Shown: in pieces, positions 18,909 through 28,196 of the stretch
Layout: every line of letters begins with the position of its first letter
Numbering within the stretch: position 1 is the first letter of the stretch
NCBI GenBank assembly: GCA_003210735.1
Contig: QCUM01000016.1
Span: forward strand, 1-44,946
Direction of reading: 5' to 3'
DNA: 44,946 bases
Origin: Synechococcus sp. AG-679-D13
GTDB taxonomy: Bacteria > Cyanobacteriota > Cyanobacteriia > PCC-6307 > Cyanobiaceae
Position numbers and translations under genes: made by a program
Notes under the pieces: model-generated
Told to the model about the DNA's origin: nothing
Seen by the model: only the letters and a program-made list of their open reading frames with translations
The model's database searches: none

Positions 18909-19251
18909 TCAAAACTTTCTGGGGTAAGGGGGGTTACCGGCCAACTCAGTGTTGATCTCCTTACAGATATTCATCCAGGCTGCCAATCCAAAATTCACGC
19001 CATTGTGGCCATCAATGAACTCTTGGAATTCCACATCTGTGATCCCCTCGCGAACTTCCCAGATGCAATAGGCAGGACCCTCTGGGCCAATCGGACAAAA
19101 CGCATGGTTGTAGAAACCAGCTTCAAGATTTTTTGGCGACTGCCTCATCCCATCCACCGCCAGGTGACATTGCGGCTTGTGCTGTCTCCCACCACTGCTG
19201 AGCTTGACCAGCACGGAACTCGTGATGAACGTGGAAAAACTTAGATGCCAT
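18909..19251 (-). pseudogene. Conserved-looking hypothetical gene with a +1 frameshift in an A6 run
   Basis: Reading minus from the ATG at 19251 gives 'MASKFFHVHHEFRAGQAQQW', then 'WETAQAAMSPGGGWDEAVAK', then a stop two codons later. In the next frame the text continues as if unbroken: 'NLEAGFYNHAFCPIGPEGPA', 'YCIWEVREGITDVEFQEFID', ending 'TELAGNPPYPRKF'. The switch falls at six consecutive A residues (T run 19129-19134 on the plus strand); five A would give one continuous 113-residue protein with 'DEAVAKNLEAGFYN' across the join. The gene is either disrupted, affected by a sequencing error, or decoded by slippage. Function unknown; the fold looks like a small alpha/beta, ABM-like domain. 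Confidence 0.65.
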
Positions 19252-19346
19252 TGCAAGGAAACCCTTTTGCAGCATCCTCTGGTGAATGCCCCGCTTTCGT
19301 TGTTGTGAGCAGCAACAAGGTCAACTGACTACCACTGGTGGTGTTC

Positions 19347-19565
19347 TCAAGCTCCATCCAGAGCGATGAATCCACTGCAAAAGGTTGGATCTGGGAAAAA
19401 CTGATCCAATCGTGCCCAGATCATCAACGTTTCATGGCAACGATCCACCAATACATCGCGATTCCAATTCAGATACGGCAAAATTAAAGCCGCGAATGGG
19501 TTAATTAGACCACGACGCGAGTTCCCAATAAACAGACCAGACACATGAGCCGAAGAGGAATGCAC
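19347..19565 (-). CDS. Doubtful hypothetical protein or gene remnant
   Basis: A 72-residue ORF with the protein-like stretch 'LNWNRDVLVDRCHETLMIWA' and 'RLDQFFPDPTFCSGF'. The first 20 residues look random, so it may be the remains of a longer gene. Low confidence. Confidence 0.3.
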   Translation of the reverse strand: MHSSSAHVSGLFIGNSRRGLINPFAALILPYLNWNRDVLVDRCHETLMIWARLDQFFPDPTFCSGFIALDGA

Positions 19566-19805
19566 CCCCTGCTAATGGGGAATCACAAGCCTGAAGGAAA
19601 GAAAACAGATCAGAAACAACCTGATTTGACTGGATACGAGTCAGCGCAGAGGAAGCGGTTTCTACGGACTGAACAAGAAGAGTCGAAAAGAAGCGAAGAC
19701 TCCTGATGACCGGAATCCTGTCGCGATAAGGATTCGACGTTGAACCTACTCCCCCTCTTCAGAGACGGGGAAAATGGTTGGGAGAGAATCCTTGCTGACT
19801 CAGTT

Positions 19806-19837
19806 CCAAAAAAGCAAAAACCCCGACAATGTCGGGG
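19806..19837 (-). terminator. Intrinsic terminator, minus strand
   Basis: Perfect 7-bp stem (ccccgac / gtcgggg) with a 3-base loop. On the minus strand it is followed by tttttgctttttt. The plus side lacks a T-run. No minus-strand gene precedes it closely. Confidence 0.8.
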
Positions 19838-20166
19838 CTCTCACTGACCTTGGACGGTTAATTATTTATAAATCTTCCTCGGGCACAAATGCGAACACTA
19901 CGAACAAAAGCTACTTGGTGGAGTGACGTCATGGGGGTCTTTCTCCCTCAAGCCCTTCCCGGCAAGAGAGAGAAATTTTCAGACCCGTCTGTCCCGTCCA
20001 AGGACGACTTCACCATCATGCGTCGAAGAGCGAAATAGTGAAAGTGATAAACAATCTCAATCGCTGTGGAATGCGTCACTAAGCACAAATACGCACTTGA
20101 AGGTGAGGCCTTGAGTTTTTGGCGACAAGATGAATCGTCCGGAACAGTGTGTCCGCGAACATTGCC

Positions 20167-20199
20167 AAAAAAAAGCCCTCTTAATACGAGAGGGCTTTT
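20167..20199. terminator. Bidirectional intrinsic terminator
   Basis: Stem gccctc / gagggc with a 9-base loop, eight A on the left and four T on the right, so it can act in both directions. It lies about 100 bases after the stop of the minus-strand mini-lipoprotein (20301-20432), for which the T8 side is well placed. Confidence 0.85.
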
Positions 20200-20300
20200 A
20201 TAGCGTCATCGGAGACATAAGCCATCGTCAGGTGTGAGACGGCATGAATTGCATCGAGCAGCTGCTTAGCAAGCTGTTCACTCCAAAGAAGAAGTTTAGA

Positions 20301-20432
20301 TCAGGACTCGACGTTTTTCTTCTGCTCCGTGGACTCAGACGTTGAAGCATTCTTGCTTCCAGAGCAACCACCAGCGAAAGCGGGTGCGGAGATCAGAAAC
20401 GCTGCGCAGAGGAGGGCGGAGATGCGAAACAT
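20301..20432 (-). CDS. Mini-lipoprotein/secreted peptide, 43 residues
   Basis: From the ATG at 20432: 'MFRISALLCAAFLISAPAFA' is a textbook signal sequence, followed by GGCSGS (possible lipobox, Cys23) and a Ser/Lys/Glu tail ending 'KKNVES'. The ORF is short, but the signal peptide, the downstream terminator at 20199-20167 and the clean codon use support expression. Function unknown. Confidence 0.55.
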   Translation of the reverse strand: MFRISALLCAAFLISAPAFAGGCSGSKNASTSESTEQKKNVES

Positions 20433-20654
20433 TGGTGAGAAATCAAGTGGGAGCATTTTGGCCAGCCAGACCACCTGACCGCGAAGCAGTCATCAATCAG
20501 CCCAGCCAGTGCGCTTAGACCAAGACCATGCATGCCAGCTCTCTTTGTTGCAGGACTATCTCCTTGGGGTGTTGCGGCGTACAAACAAAATCGCCTTCTT
20601 ATACGGCACCCGGGTTGTCGCAACCCCATCATGTTGAAGGTGGGTTTTCACTGA

Positions 20655-22331
20655 ATGGCCAGCCTTACTTCCTTGATGCCGGGACTGGCGGCATTACGCA
20701 ACTACCGCTTAGGCAATGATTTCAATCGTGACCTGTTTGCTGGTTTGTCGGTTGCAGCGGTGGCACTGCCGGTTTCCATTGCTTATGCCGAACTGGCAGG
20801 ACTGAGTCCAGCCGTTGGGTTGTACGCAAGCATCGGGCCGCTGTTGGCCTATGCGCTCTTCGGAACATCACCACAGCTGATGGTGAATCCCGATGCAGCC
20901 AGCTGCGCGATTCTTGCTGCGGCTGTCGCTCCCTTGGCTGGTGGTGATCCAAGCCTTTATCTATCCCTGGCAACCGCACTAACTCTGTTCACCGGAGTGC
21001 TGTGCTTACTGGCCAGCGCCTTTCGGCTTGGAGCCATGGCGGATTTCCTATCCAAACCAATTCTGGTGGGATTCCTCAATGGCATCGCCCTGTCGATTTT
21101 TCTGGGACAGATCGGCAAGGTGCTGGGTTTTCAGATCGACGCCAGCAGGATTTTGCCGAAACTTCTGGAGATCGTCTCTTCGCTGCCAACCACCCATCTG
21201 CCCACCGTGTTGGTGACCCTGTTCAGCGTGGCTGTGCTGTTGGTGGTCAAGAGATTCGTAGCGCGGATTCCCGCAGCCCTGGCTGTCCTGGTGCTGTCAG
21301 CGGTCGTGGTGAAACTGTTCGATTTGCAGTCGCTTGGTGTCGCGGTGCTCGCACCTGTACCGGCGGGTCTTCCACTGCCATCACTACCGATGGTGCCACT
21401 GGAGACCATCCCAAAGCTGCTGGCTTCTGCAGCAGGTCTGGCGTTGGTGTTGTTCACCAGTGGAACGATCACCTCCCGCAGCTTTGCATCACGCGGCGGC
21501 TACGACGTGGATGTGGACAGGGAGCTCGTGGCCTACGGAGCGGCCAACATTGCCGCATCTCTGGGCGGAGGTTTTGTGGTGACCGGAGCTGACTCCCGCA
21601 CTGCCATGGCTGTGACAGCAGGGGGCAAGACCCAGGTCACCGGCCTGGTGGCTGCCGCAATGATCGCCGTGGTGCTGTTGTTTTTCACAGGACCACTCCA
21701 GTTCGTGCCCTTGGCAGCGCTGGGTGTTGTGTTGATTTCGGCTGCACTATCGCTGTTGGATTTCTCCAGCCTTCGGCAGTTTTGGAGAATGGATCGACGT
21801 GAGTTCGGCCTCTCCCTGGTGACCACCGCTGGTGTCGTAGCAGTCGGATCGATCAATGGCATTCTTGTTGCCGTGACTCTGGCCATCGTGCGGTTCGTGA
21901 AACACACAGCCCGACCCAGTGTTGAATTACTCGGCAAAGAAAAAGGTCTACCGGGCCTGCATTCCATTGATCGTCACACGTCAGCCAAAGCGATCCCTGG
22001 GCTGGTGCTGTTCAGATTCAACGCCCCACTGGTGTTCTTCAACGCCGACCATTTCAAGCAGTGCGCACTGAAAGCAGCAAAGGCATCAGGGGATGATCTG
22101 CGCTGGTTTGTGATCGATACGATTCCGATCAGCGAAATTGACATCAATGGTGTTGTGGTGTTGAAGGATCTAAAACAAAGGTTGGCAAGCCAGAACGTGC
22201 AACTTGTTTTGGCTGGGCGACAGAGCGAGTTCGTGACGCGGATGCGACAGATGGGTGAACCAACAGAAAACGTGAGCGAACTGACGTATCCAACGCTGCG
22301 TCAAGCCGTGAATGCATTTCATGGCCAATGA
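20655..22331 (+). CDS. SulP/SLC26-family anion permease with STAS domain
   Basis: This is a 558-residue inner-membrane transporter. It has about ten to twelve hydrophobic helices in residues 25-420, with the SulP start 'DLFAGLSVAAVALPVSIAYA' and 'GLSPAVGLYASIGPLLAYAL'. A cytoplasmic STAS domain follows at roughly residues 445-550 ('GLVLFRFNAPLVFFNADHFK', 'DTIPISEIDINGVVVLKDL'). Family members carry sulfate, bicarbonate (BicA) or other anions, often with Na+. The N-terminus does not match the BicA sequence I remember, so the substrate is left open. It is a large gene of core-like composition surrounded by small accessory ORFs. Confidence 0.93.
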   Translation: MASLTSLMPGLAALRNYRLGNDFNRDLFAGLSVAAVALPVSIAYAELAGLSPAVGLYASIGPLLAYALFGTSPQLMVNPDAASCAILAAAVAPLAGGDPSLYLSLATALTLFTGVLCLLASAFRLGAMADFLSKPILVGFLNGIALSIFLGQIGKVLGFQIDASRILPKLLEIVSSLPTTHLPTVLVTLFSVAVLLVVKRFVARIPAALAVLVLSAVVVKLFDLQSLGVAVLAPVPAGLPLPSLPMVPLETIPKLLASAAGLALVLFTSGTITSRSFASRGGYDVDVDRELVAYGAANIAASLGGGFVVTGADSRTAMAVTAGGKTQVTGLVAAAMIAVVLLFFTGPLQFVPLAALGVVLISAALSLLDFSSLRQFWRMDRREFGLSLVTTAGVVAVGSINGILVAVTLAIVRFVKHTARPSVELLGKEKGLPGLHSIDRHTSAKAIPGLVLFRFNAPLVFFNADHFKQCALKAAKASGDDLRWFVIDTIPISEIDINGVVVLKDLKQRLASQNVQLVLAGRQSEFVTRMRQMGEPTENVSELTYPTLRQAVNAFHGQ

Positions 22332-22539
22332 GTCGTCCCTAGACAGGGAGCAAGAAATTGAAGGGACTCGAGGGATACTTTTTAAATTCGCCACAGCATC
22401 AACGATGGTTTCAGCTCCAACAATGGAGTCTCCAACTTCAGGGTGAGCTGAATTCAACAGCAATGGTGGAGCTGCTCCTTATATCCGAAATGCTCGTTGG
22501 GGCGGTTTGAGCCAAACTAAGCGCAGAATCGCTACACCA

Positions 22540-22995
22540 ATGAAGCACCTGATTGCACTGGGCACACTTGCTCTCACTATTGCCGCCTGCAGCCCAGACA
22601 AAAAAGTTGAGAATGCCGACATTTCTGACAAACCTGTGATTCAGGAGATTTTTACAAGTTCTGAAACGCTGAATGGAACGCCTCTGAAGTACCCAGCTGG
22701 TCAACCTGAATTGAGACTGTACCGAGTCGAAATACCTGCTGGTGGGAAGATCCCACTTCATACACACCCTGCGCCAATGATGGTTTACGTGCAGGGTGTG
22801 GAGTCTGCTTCTTTGCTCAACACCCGCTTGAAGCCAGATGGAAGTGAAGTTAAAACTGTATTCAAGCCAGGGGAGGCTTTTGTTGAAGGGGCTAATGAGC
22901 CTCACTTTGTTGAGAATACTGGGAATGAACCAACCATTGTTTGGGTCACAGTTGCATCTGCCGTGGGGATGCCAACCACGGAGTTCTCTGAATAA
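22540..22995 (+). CDS. Cupin-domain lipoprotein
   Basis: From the ATG at 22540 the protein is 151 residues: signal peptide 'MKHLIALGTLALTIAAC' with lipobox Cys17, then a cupin barrel with the metal motif 'PLHTHP' (His74, His76) and the second-motif His122 in 'EPHFVEN'. It is likely an exported, lipid-anchored metal-binding small-molecule protein. The upstream in-frame start (22507) would put eleven polar residues before the signal. Substrate unknown; it is not obviously in an operon. Confidence 0.82.
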   Translation: MKHLIALGTLALTIAACSPDKKVENADISDKPVIQEIFTSSETLNGTPLKYPAGQPELRLYRVEIPAGGKIPLHTHPAPMMVYVQGVESASLLNTRLKPDGSEVKTVFKPGEAFVEGANEPHFVENTGNEPTIVWVTVASAVGMPTTEFSE

Positions 22996-23342
22996 TCAAG
23001 CTTGATTCTTGCAAGCCCTGAAATAATTTCTTCAGCATGAGCTGAAAAGCCATTAAAGAGCGAATCTGCCGGCAAAAGCCAGATAAAGATCTTCATGAAG
23101 GCTTGGCCATTCATGAAGTACGTCTAGTGCTTACCGGCTGATTGGCTGGCATTGAACTGAAACCGTCAGATCAGAAACAACACTCTTCATCTCGCCGGCA
23201 ACATGTTCAAATCCACAACGTACTGAAATCCTTTCGATCACTGACGATTGCTGGTAATGCTGCAGAAGATCGATTGCTTTCTTTCTGTGGGAGCTTGCTT
23301 TTCGTAGCCAAGGCGATTTATTGGGATAGTTGCTACACAAGC

Positions 23343-23444
23343 ATGGTTCGCGTTCTGAAGGATCAGTGGCTGGCTTTGGCGATTGCGATGACATCACTGG
23401 GAACGTTGATATGGCTTGAACTGTTTACATGGGCAGTGCAGTAA
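23343..23444 (+). CDS. Small single-span membrane protein, 33 residues
   Basis: ATG 23343 gives 'MVRVLKDQWLALAIAMTSLG' followed by 'TLIWLELFTWAVQ'. It is one hydrophobic helix with a short basic cytoplasmic start, the layout of many cyanobacterial membrane mini-proteins. A longer ORF in the same frame starts at 23142, but its first 67 residues look random. No Shine-Dalgarno site. Confidence 0.45.
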   Translation: MVRVLKDQWLALAIAMTSLGTLIWLELFTWAVQ

Positions 23445-23556
23445 AGGGGAAGGAGGATAATGTGGTGTGCGGGCGGCTAAGCCACGTTCTCTGGCTGCAG
23501 TGGCTCTGAATCAAGTGCGCACAAACATGGTTGCTGTCAGCATCGGTTGTTCAAGC

Positions 23557-23817
23557 ATGCGAAAAACTCTGGCTGTGATGGGTTTGATGGGGTTATTGGC
23601 AGGCCCTCTCCAGGCAGCAGAGCCAATACGTCTACGTGTGATTCCGTATAAAGCTGGATGGGGAAGCAAAAAGATACCGGTGCATAATTTTCAAGGAGAA
23701 TTGCGAGCACCACCTTCGTTGCCACCACAAGTTGTTTTGACTCCCAAAAAACCCAGACGTAGAGACAACGGAAACGAATGGTGGTTGGATGAAGACAGCT
23801 CATGGTTAATGGATTAG
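23557..23817 (+). CDS. Small secreted hypothetical protein
   Basis: From the ATG at 23557 it is 86 residues: signal peptide 'MRKTLAVMGLMGLLAGPLQA' with an AEP cleavage region, then a basic, Pro-rich mature part ('PPSLPPQVVLTPKKPRRR') and an acidic aromatic end 'NEWWLDEDSSWLMD'. The acidic Trp-rich tail after a basic segment is unusual. Not recognised. Confidence 0.55.
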   Translation: MRKTLAVMGLMGLLAGPLQAAEPIRLRVIPYKAGWGSKKIPVHNFQGELRAPPSLPPQVVLTPKKPRRRDNGNEWWLDEDSSWLMD

Positions 23818-24054
23818 GCATTACTGATTAGCCTCTTGCGATGCAAACCTCTTCAATCAGGTTTCCTTGCACAAAAAAGAAGCTCCTCGAGGATGACCTG
23901 CCCAGGCGAAGAATGAACGACCCGAAGAGTTCAACTCGATGAATCGAGAGGGTCAATCAGCAGCTGAATAAAAATGTTAATCCGATTTAAGAGCATCATT
24001 AGCAAATAGGCTGAGCGCCTTTACTTGCCAAGCCTGAAAACCAGGCAGAGGAAG

Positions 24055-24456
24055 TCACTTTAATTGATTTTCAGACTCACCCGACTCAATTTGGTCAAAC
24101 ACTTCTTTGGCAGCATGAAGAGCATTTGTCGCCGCAGGAAAACCACAATAAGCAATCATTTGCGTGATAATTTCAAGAATTTCAGCTTTACTGCTACCAG
24201 TGTTCAAAGCACCCATAACATGAACTTTCAGCTCAGGCAATGCAAAACCTTGCACAGTCAGCGCCGCCACAGTGCATAACTCGCGGGTTTTGTCATCAAC
24301 AACATCTCGCCGATAGAGTTCACCAAAAGGAAATTCAACATTGACCTTGGCAAATTCAGGATAAATATCATGAATCGCCTTGATCCAATTATCGGCGGCA
24401 TCACCAAAATGTGTACGCATTTCCTGCATACCTTTTACGTACTTTTCGGAAGCCAT
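24055..24456 (-). CDS. Carboxymuconolactone decarboxylase-like (AhpD-fold) protein
   Basis: This is a 133-residue single CMD domain: 'RELCTVAALTVQGFALPELK', 'VHVMGALNTGSSKAEILEII' and 'MIAYCGFPAATNALHAAKEV', the classic order of CMD helices with Cys61 and His79 in the active region. There is no CXXC pair, so it is the decarboxylase-like rather than the AhpD peroxidase-partner type. Its role here is unknown; such proteins often act on small organic acids or in oxidative stress. It has its own promoter region upstream. Confidence 0.88.
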   Translation of the reverse strand: MASEKYVKGMQEMRTHFGDAADNWIKAIHDIYPEFAKVNVEFPFGELYRRDVVDDKTRELCTVAALTVQGFALPELKVHVMGALNTGSSKAEILEIITQMIAYCGFPAATNALHAAKEVFDQIESGESENQLK

Positions 24457-24787
24457 TGGCGATTAAGCGTATCGATTCAATATAGCAATTGCAGAACAGT
24501 TGATCGATATAATTTATCGGAGATTTTAGATTCTTCCTGCATAAAAACCAGAATTGAGTGAGGCAAACCTTTACATCGCAGTACTTTCGCCGTAAAGGAG
24601 TTGATCAAACATCAGCAATCACGTTTCTTATGATGCAGACATCTAGAATTCGCCAGGATCATCAAGCCTCTGTATCACAATAAACTTCAACCTTCTCTTT
24701 CCCTTGGCAATAAAATGTTTATATACCCTGACAGCATTCGGCAAATTCAAAGCCGACGTTAAGATTAAAAAATAGAATCAGACAATT
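24457..24787. other. Divergent intergenic region
   Basis: About 330 AT-rich bases between the divergent CMD-like and DUF1254 genes. It should hold both promoters, but I cannot assign them. No hairpin of note. Confidence 0.35.
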
Positions 24788-25876
24788 ATGATCAGGAACT
24801 GTTTGGCTTCGTGCGCCCTTCTCGCGATTGCTGTCACTGCATTCGACGCCAAGGCTGATTCCAATCAATCATCTGATTCTTGTGTTGCTCCAGGAATTCA
24901 GGTCTCTTCAAATATCTCTACTGCGGCTGTAACCAAAAAAAACTATGCCAAAGCTGAGACTATGGATATTTTAAAAGACTATGTTGAAAAAATATCCAAG
25001 CATACATGCAGCAACGGCGTAGGGGTACTAATGCATAACAAAAAAGCCATGAATCCCGAGGATCGCACGATATTAAGGGCTAATTTCGACACGCTTTATT
25101 CATTCGCAGTTTTAGATTTAAGTTCACCCGCAGCCATCGTACTGCCTGATCTTGATAGATTTCAAATCCTTGAAGTGGTAAGCGAAGAGCATTGGATTCC
25201 CCTTGTAAGTGATAAGCCTGGAACTTACACGTTAAATCAAGAACTTACTGGCAGCCAATATGCTTTTGCGATCGTGAGAACACAAGTGAATATGCAAGAC
25301 AAGGACGATCTCAAAGCTGCTGGAGAAGCTCAGGATATGATCCGCCTGATTCAAGACAACAAGGGGAGCCTGAAAAAAGAAGTTAATTATGACAGAAGAG
25401 AAATTCTATCTATGCGTTCCGAATACAACAAAAGAAGGGAGCCGGAAGGAATCACATCAGACATGATTTTTGGCAAAAAAGGTGAGATTAGCCCTGAAAT
25501 GCGGAATTTTGGTGTAGCGATTGGCTGGGGGGGGCTACCGAAAGAAGGAGCTGTCTATCCGATGCCAGATATCGTAAGCGCAACCAGTCCTCAAAGACTG
25601 GTGATGAAAAATGTACCAATCGAGCCAGGCTCTTTTTGGTCTGTCACTATCTATGACGATAAAGGATTTGCGACAGGAAAAAATTACAACGTCAATAGTG
25701 CATTCGCAGAAAAAACTGGAAAAGATGAATATGTTATCAACCTCGGCGGGACCGAAGATCAAAGTAATTTTTTAAATATATTTCCAGGCTGGAGCGCCGT
25801 CATTCGCATCTATGCACCTACTCAAGATTATTTCAACGGCACTTGGAGCATTCCTCAGTATGAATCCAAAAAATAA
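24788..25876 (+). CDS. DUF1254/DUF1214 secreted protein
   Basis: This 362-residue protein has a signal peptide ('MIRNCLASCALLAIAVTAFD', cleavage near AKA-D). The DUF1254 part is seen as 'ILRANFDTLYSFAVLDLS' near residues 97-114 and the DUF1214 part as 'GSFWSVTIYDDKGFATGKNY' and 'NFLNIFPGWSAVIRIYAPTQ' near the end. These two-domain proteins are common in bacteria and in large marine viruses; their biochemical role is unknown. Length is somewhat short for the family (often 400-480). Divergent from the CMD-like gene. Confidence 0.85.
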   Translation: MIRNCLASCALLAIAVTAFDAKADSNQSSDSCVAPGIQVSSNISTAAVTKKNYAKAETMDILKDYVEKISKHTCSNGVGVLMHNKKAMNPEDRTILRANFDTLYSFAVLDLSSPAAIVLPDLDRFQILEVVSEEHWIPLVSDKPGTYTLNQELTGSQYAFAIVRTQVNMQDKDDLKAAGEAQDMIRLIQDNKGSLKKEVNYDRREILSMRSEYNKRREPEGITSDMIFGKKGEISPEMRNFGVAIGWGGLPKEGAVYPMPDIVSATSPQRLVMKNVPIEPGSFWSVTIYDDKGFATGKNYNVNSAFAEKTGKDEYVINLGGTEDQSNFLNIFPGWSAVIRIYAPTQDYFNGTWSIPQYESKK

Positions 25877-26174
25877 CAGTATCACTTCATCTCTTCGATC
25901 TACCACTTCATCAGCACAAGGCCAGTCCAAATCTGGAACATTAAATTCATCCAACTCTTTTGGTTAAATTCAAGGCTCAAAGCCCTTTCTTATTGAAGTA
26001 AATATAGAAATAATGTTTTTGTCCTCAGGCAGATCATGCTTTTACCCCATATGCCCCTGTGCGAGTTCCATAACCAATTTTAGCTGTATAAGGTGGCACT
26101 TTTCCCCCTCAACACGATGACCTCTGTTGATCAAAGGGTGATCAGCTCTCACGAAGGTTTTGGGATGAGTTGAT

Positions 26175-26960
26175 TCAATTCATCACCTCCAGGAAGAAAT
26201 TGTCCATCATCCGAAAGCCACGCTTGGCACTTCGTTCGTGGTATTCGCAACCGGGCGAGTTGGCACCAACCTCGGCGAAGCAATGAACAGCATCAGAGAA
26301 GTTCACGAATTGCCAGTCGGCACCAGCAGCACTCATTTCCTTCTCGAAGGTTTGAATCTCTTCAGCGCTCACATAAGCATCAGCGGCACCATTCAGCACC
26401 AACACACTGGCTTTCACATCGCCAGGTTGGGCTGGATTCCGACTGACCAAACTCCCGTGAAAACTCACGACACCTGAGATGTCATCCCTTCCGCTGCGTG
26501 CAAGCTCCAACACTGCAGCGCCTCCAAAGCAAAAGCCTATGGCTCCGATCTTCCCTTTGGGGAATGGGGTTACTTCAGTTTGAAGTTTCAGTTGATCCAC
26601 AGCAGCGCTGACGCGGTCGCGGAAAAGTTGGGGGTTCGAAGCCAAGGAACCACTCGCCTGTGCTGCTTCTTCCATCGAGTCTGGACGTCGGTTCTTGCCA
26701 TAGATGTCTGCAAGTAACACCGCATAGCCACTGCTGGCAACCGTCTTCGCTTTATCCAGGGCAGCGTCTGTTACGCCCATCCAGTTCGGCACCATCACCA
26801 GGCCGCCACGCACGGGGGATACGTCATCTGCCACAAAGTGTCCACGCATGGCAACACCTCCGACCGTCCATTCAATTGGACGAGACACCACCTCTGCCTG
26901 CGCCGGCAATGCAAGGCTGAACAGGGTTGCAAGGATCAATCGACGCACAGGAGCAAGCAT
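26175..26960 (-). CDS. Secreted dienelactone hydrolase-family protein
   Basis: This is a 261-residue alpha/beta hydrolase. Signal peptide to about residue 22 (AQA-E), then the DLH triad: Cys144 in 'IGFCFGG', Asp194 in 'NGAADAYVS' and His226 in 'DAVHCF'. Family members hydrolyse dienelactone and other small esters; the Cys nucleophile is intact. The exported location suggests action on external or periplasmic esters. It stands alone, with an 8-bp tandem repeat 85 bases upstream. Confidence 0.9.
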   Translation of the reverse strand: MLAPVRRLILATLFSLALPAQAEVVSRPIEWTVGGVAMRGHFVADDVSPVRGGLVMVPNWMGVTDAALDKAKTVASSGYAVLLADIYGKNRRPDSMEEAAQASGSLASNPQLFRDRVSAAVDQLKLQTEVTPFPKGKIGAIGFCFGGAAVLELARSGRDDISGVVSFHGSLVSRNPAQPGDVKASVLVLNGAADAYVSAEEIQTFEKEMSAAGADWQFVNFSDAVHCFAEVGANSPGCEYHERSAKRGFRMMDNFFLEVMN

Positions 26961-27432
26961 GGGAGGACACCATCAGACTATGCAAAACGACGGTCAACAC
27001 CTGATCGGTTCATCAGCCCAGTTTGACTTTGGTGGTCACTGTGACCCTGTGACCCTGTGACCCTGTGACGTTGAGCACTGAATTCAAGAAGTATGGCTGG
27101 GATATAACTGGTCGCCCAAAGAGCAGCAGGGCAGTGGGTGGGCAGCTGATGAAATCGTTTCTGTGGCAGGCATTGATGCGTGCTGAAGAAGATCTCGAAT
27201 GGAGCGAAAACTAATGCAAAACGAAGAGTCAAAGACTCCGACACGCTCGGAGCAGATCCTTAGCGCCCATCCACGGATAAAGGCAACAGAAGAACGCGCA
27301 TTTTCGGCAGCAATACCGACGGACTATTGAATGACCTTACCACCTCTATTTGTAGAGCTGATGAACACCATGCAAGGAACAAACCAGCACTGACGACAGA
27401 GAATAGCGCGCTTTATAAGTAATGCAATGTTC
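26961..27432. other. Intergenic region with a tandem repeat and a possible gene remnant
   Basis: About 470 bases. Besides the 8-bp repeat it has a short plus-strand ORF (27149-27214, 21 residues, 'MKSFLWQALMRAEEDLEWSE') whose upstream part may continue in another frame ('WSPKEQQ' near 27110). It may be a frameshifted small gene; I do not list it as one. Confidence 0.3.
27045..27068. repeat. Tandem repeat, three copies of an 8-bp unit
   Basis: Three perfect copies of ccctgtga, preceded by a partial copy (ctgtga). It lies upstream of the dienelactone hydrolase gene. Its length is not a multiple of three, and it lies outside any supported gene. Confidence 0.9.
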
Positions 27433-27804
27433 TTATTCGTGACTGTCACTAGGTTGACACATTAGAATCAGATACCAGACAAAACCAATGAAAGGAATTA
27501 AGCTAATAAATATCCAAGTCCAATGCTTACCTGCATCACGAAGCCGCCGGACAGAGATAGATAAAGTTGGAAATACCTGCCCTAAGATGTAGAAAGATAC
27601 AAGGATAGATACAAGGGTAAAGATAATTCCGGCAGTTAAGCCGAAGTTACCGAAATCAGCATTAGTTTTTATGCCATACACTATAGATGCAATAAAATTA
27701 ATGAGATACCACCACCAGAATTCGGCTCTAGTTGCTTTTCCTTTATAGTCAAAGGACTTCCTCCAACCAGTGGTGAAGGCTTCAACTGGTCCCATGGGGT
27801 TCAT
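27433..27804 (-). CDS. DUF805 membrane protein
   Basis: This 123-residue protein has three to four hydrophobic helices. The DUF805 marks are visible: 'FDYKGKATRAEFWWWYLINF' at the start, 'PTLSISVRRLRDAGKHWTWI' in the middle, and a last helix ending 'FVWYLILMCQPSD'. The family (E. coli YhaH type) is widespread and untested. It stands alone, reading toward the dienelactone hydrolase gene. Confidence 0.88.
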   Translation of the reverse strand: MNPMGPVEAFTTGWRKSFDYKGKATRAEFWWWYLINFIASIVYGIKTNADFGNFGLTAGIIFTLVSILVSFYILGQVFPTLSISVRRLRDAGKHWTWIFISLIPFIGFVWYLILMCQPSDSHE

Positions 27805-28196
27805 CCTGTCACTGTGATCCCACTACTAGCTCGCTACTGAAGCAACTGAGGAACAGCCTTAAGAAGTAAATCCTCTTTGCTCAGTGGAGCCGATGCCTCT
27901 CCCTTCTCTCGCTCTGGTACTTGAACAGAGATAGCCAGTGACGCTCCGGAAGTTCGACTCCCTGTGCTTTAAGCCGTTTCTTCTGGGCCTTGGTGGCGTC
28001 TTCTAGGTACTAGGTAGGGCACCACAACAGCAACCAGACGTCCCTTGTAGAGGCTTCTTGGGACACCTGCTCAAAGAGCGCAGAACCGTTGATCAATTAA
28101 TCAAATGACCCGAAGCGCTGATCGAGGCAACTGCTGCTTATGTAGCTGTGCTGCGCGGAGTCTGGACTATGAAAAGTCTCCAAAAAACAGTCCCTG
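27805..28196. other. Intergenic region without a supported gene
   Basis: About 390 bases of mixed composition. Several stop-rich frames; no family marks. It may hold decayed sequence. Confidence 0.35.

Larger units (their letters stand above)
19566..20300. other. Gene-free stretch with two terminators
   Basis: About 730 bases with no gene I can support. It contains two strong hairpin terminators (19806-19837 and 20167-20199). The first has no annotated minus-strand gene between it and the second, so a short transcript, perhaps a small RNA or a 24-codon ORF (ATG near 19932, minus strand), may be made here. Confidence 0.4.

Noticed and set aside
20655..22331. BicA bicarbonate transporter
   Set aside because: It is in the SulP family, but the N-terminus does not fit the BicA sequence I remember; the substrate is left open.
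27110..27214. Frameshifted small gene (WSPKEQQ ... MKSFLWQALMRAEEDLEW)
   Set aside because: The join is plausible but too short, and I recall no family securely enough to call it.
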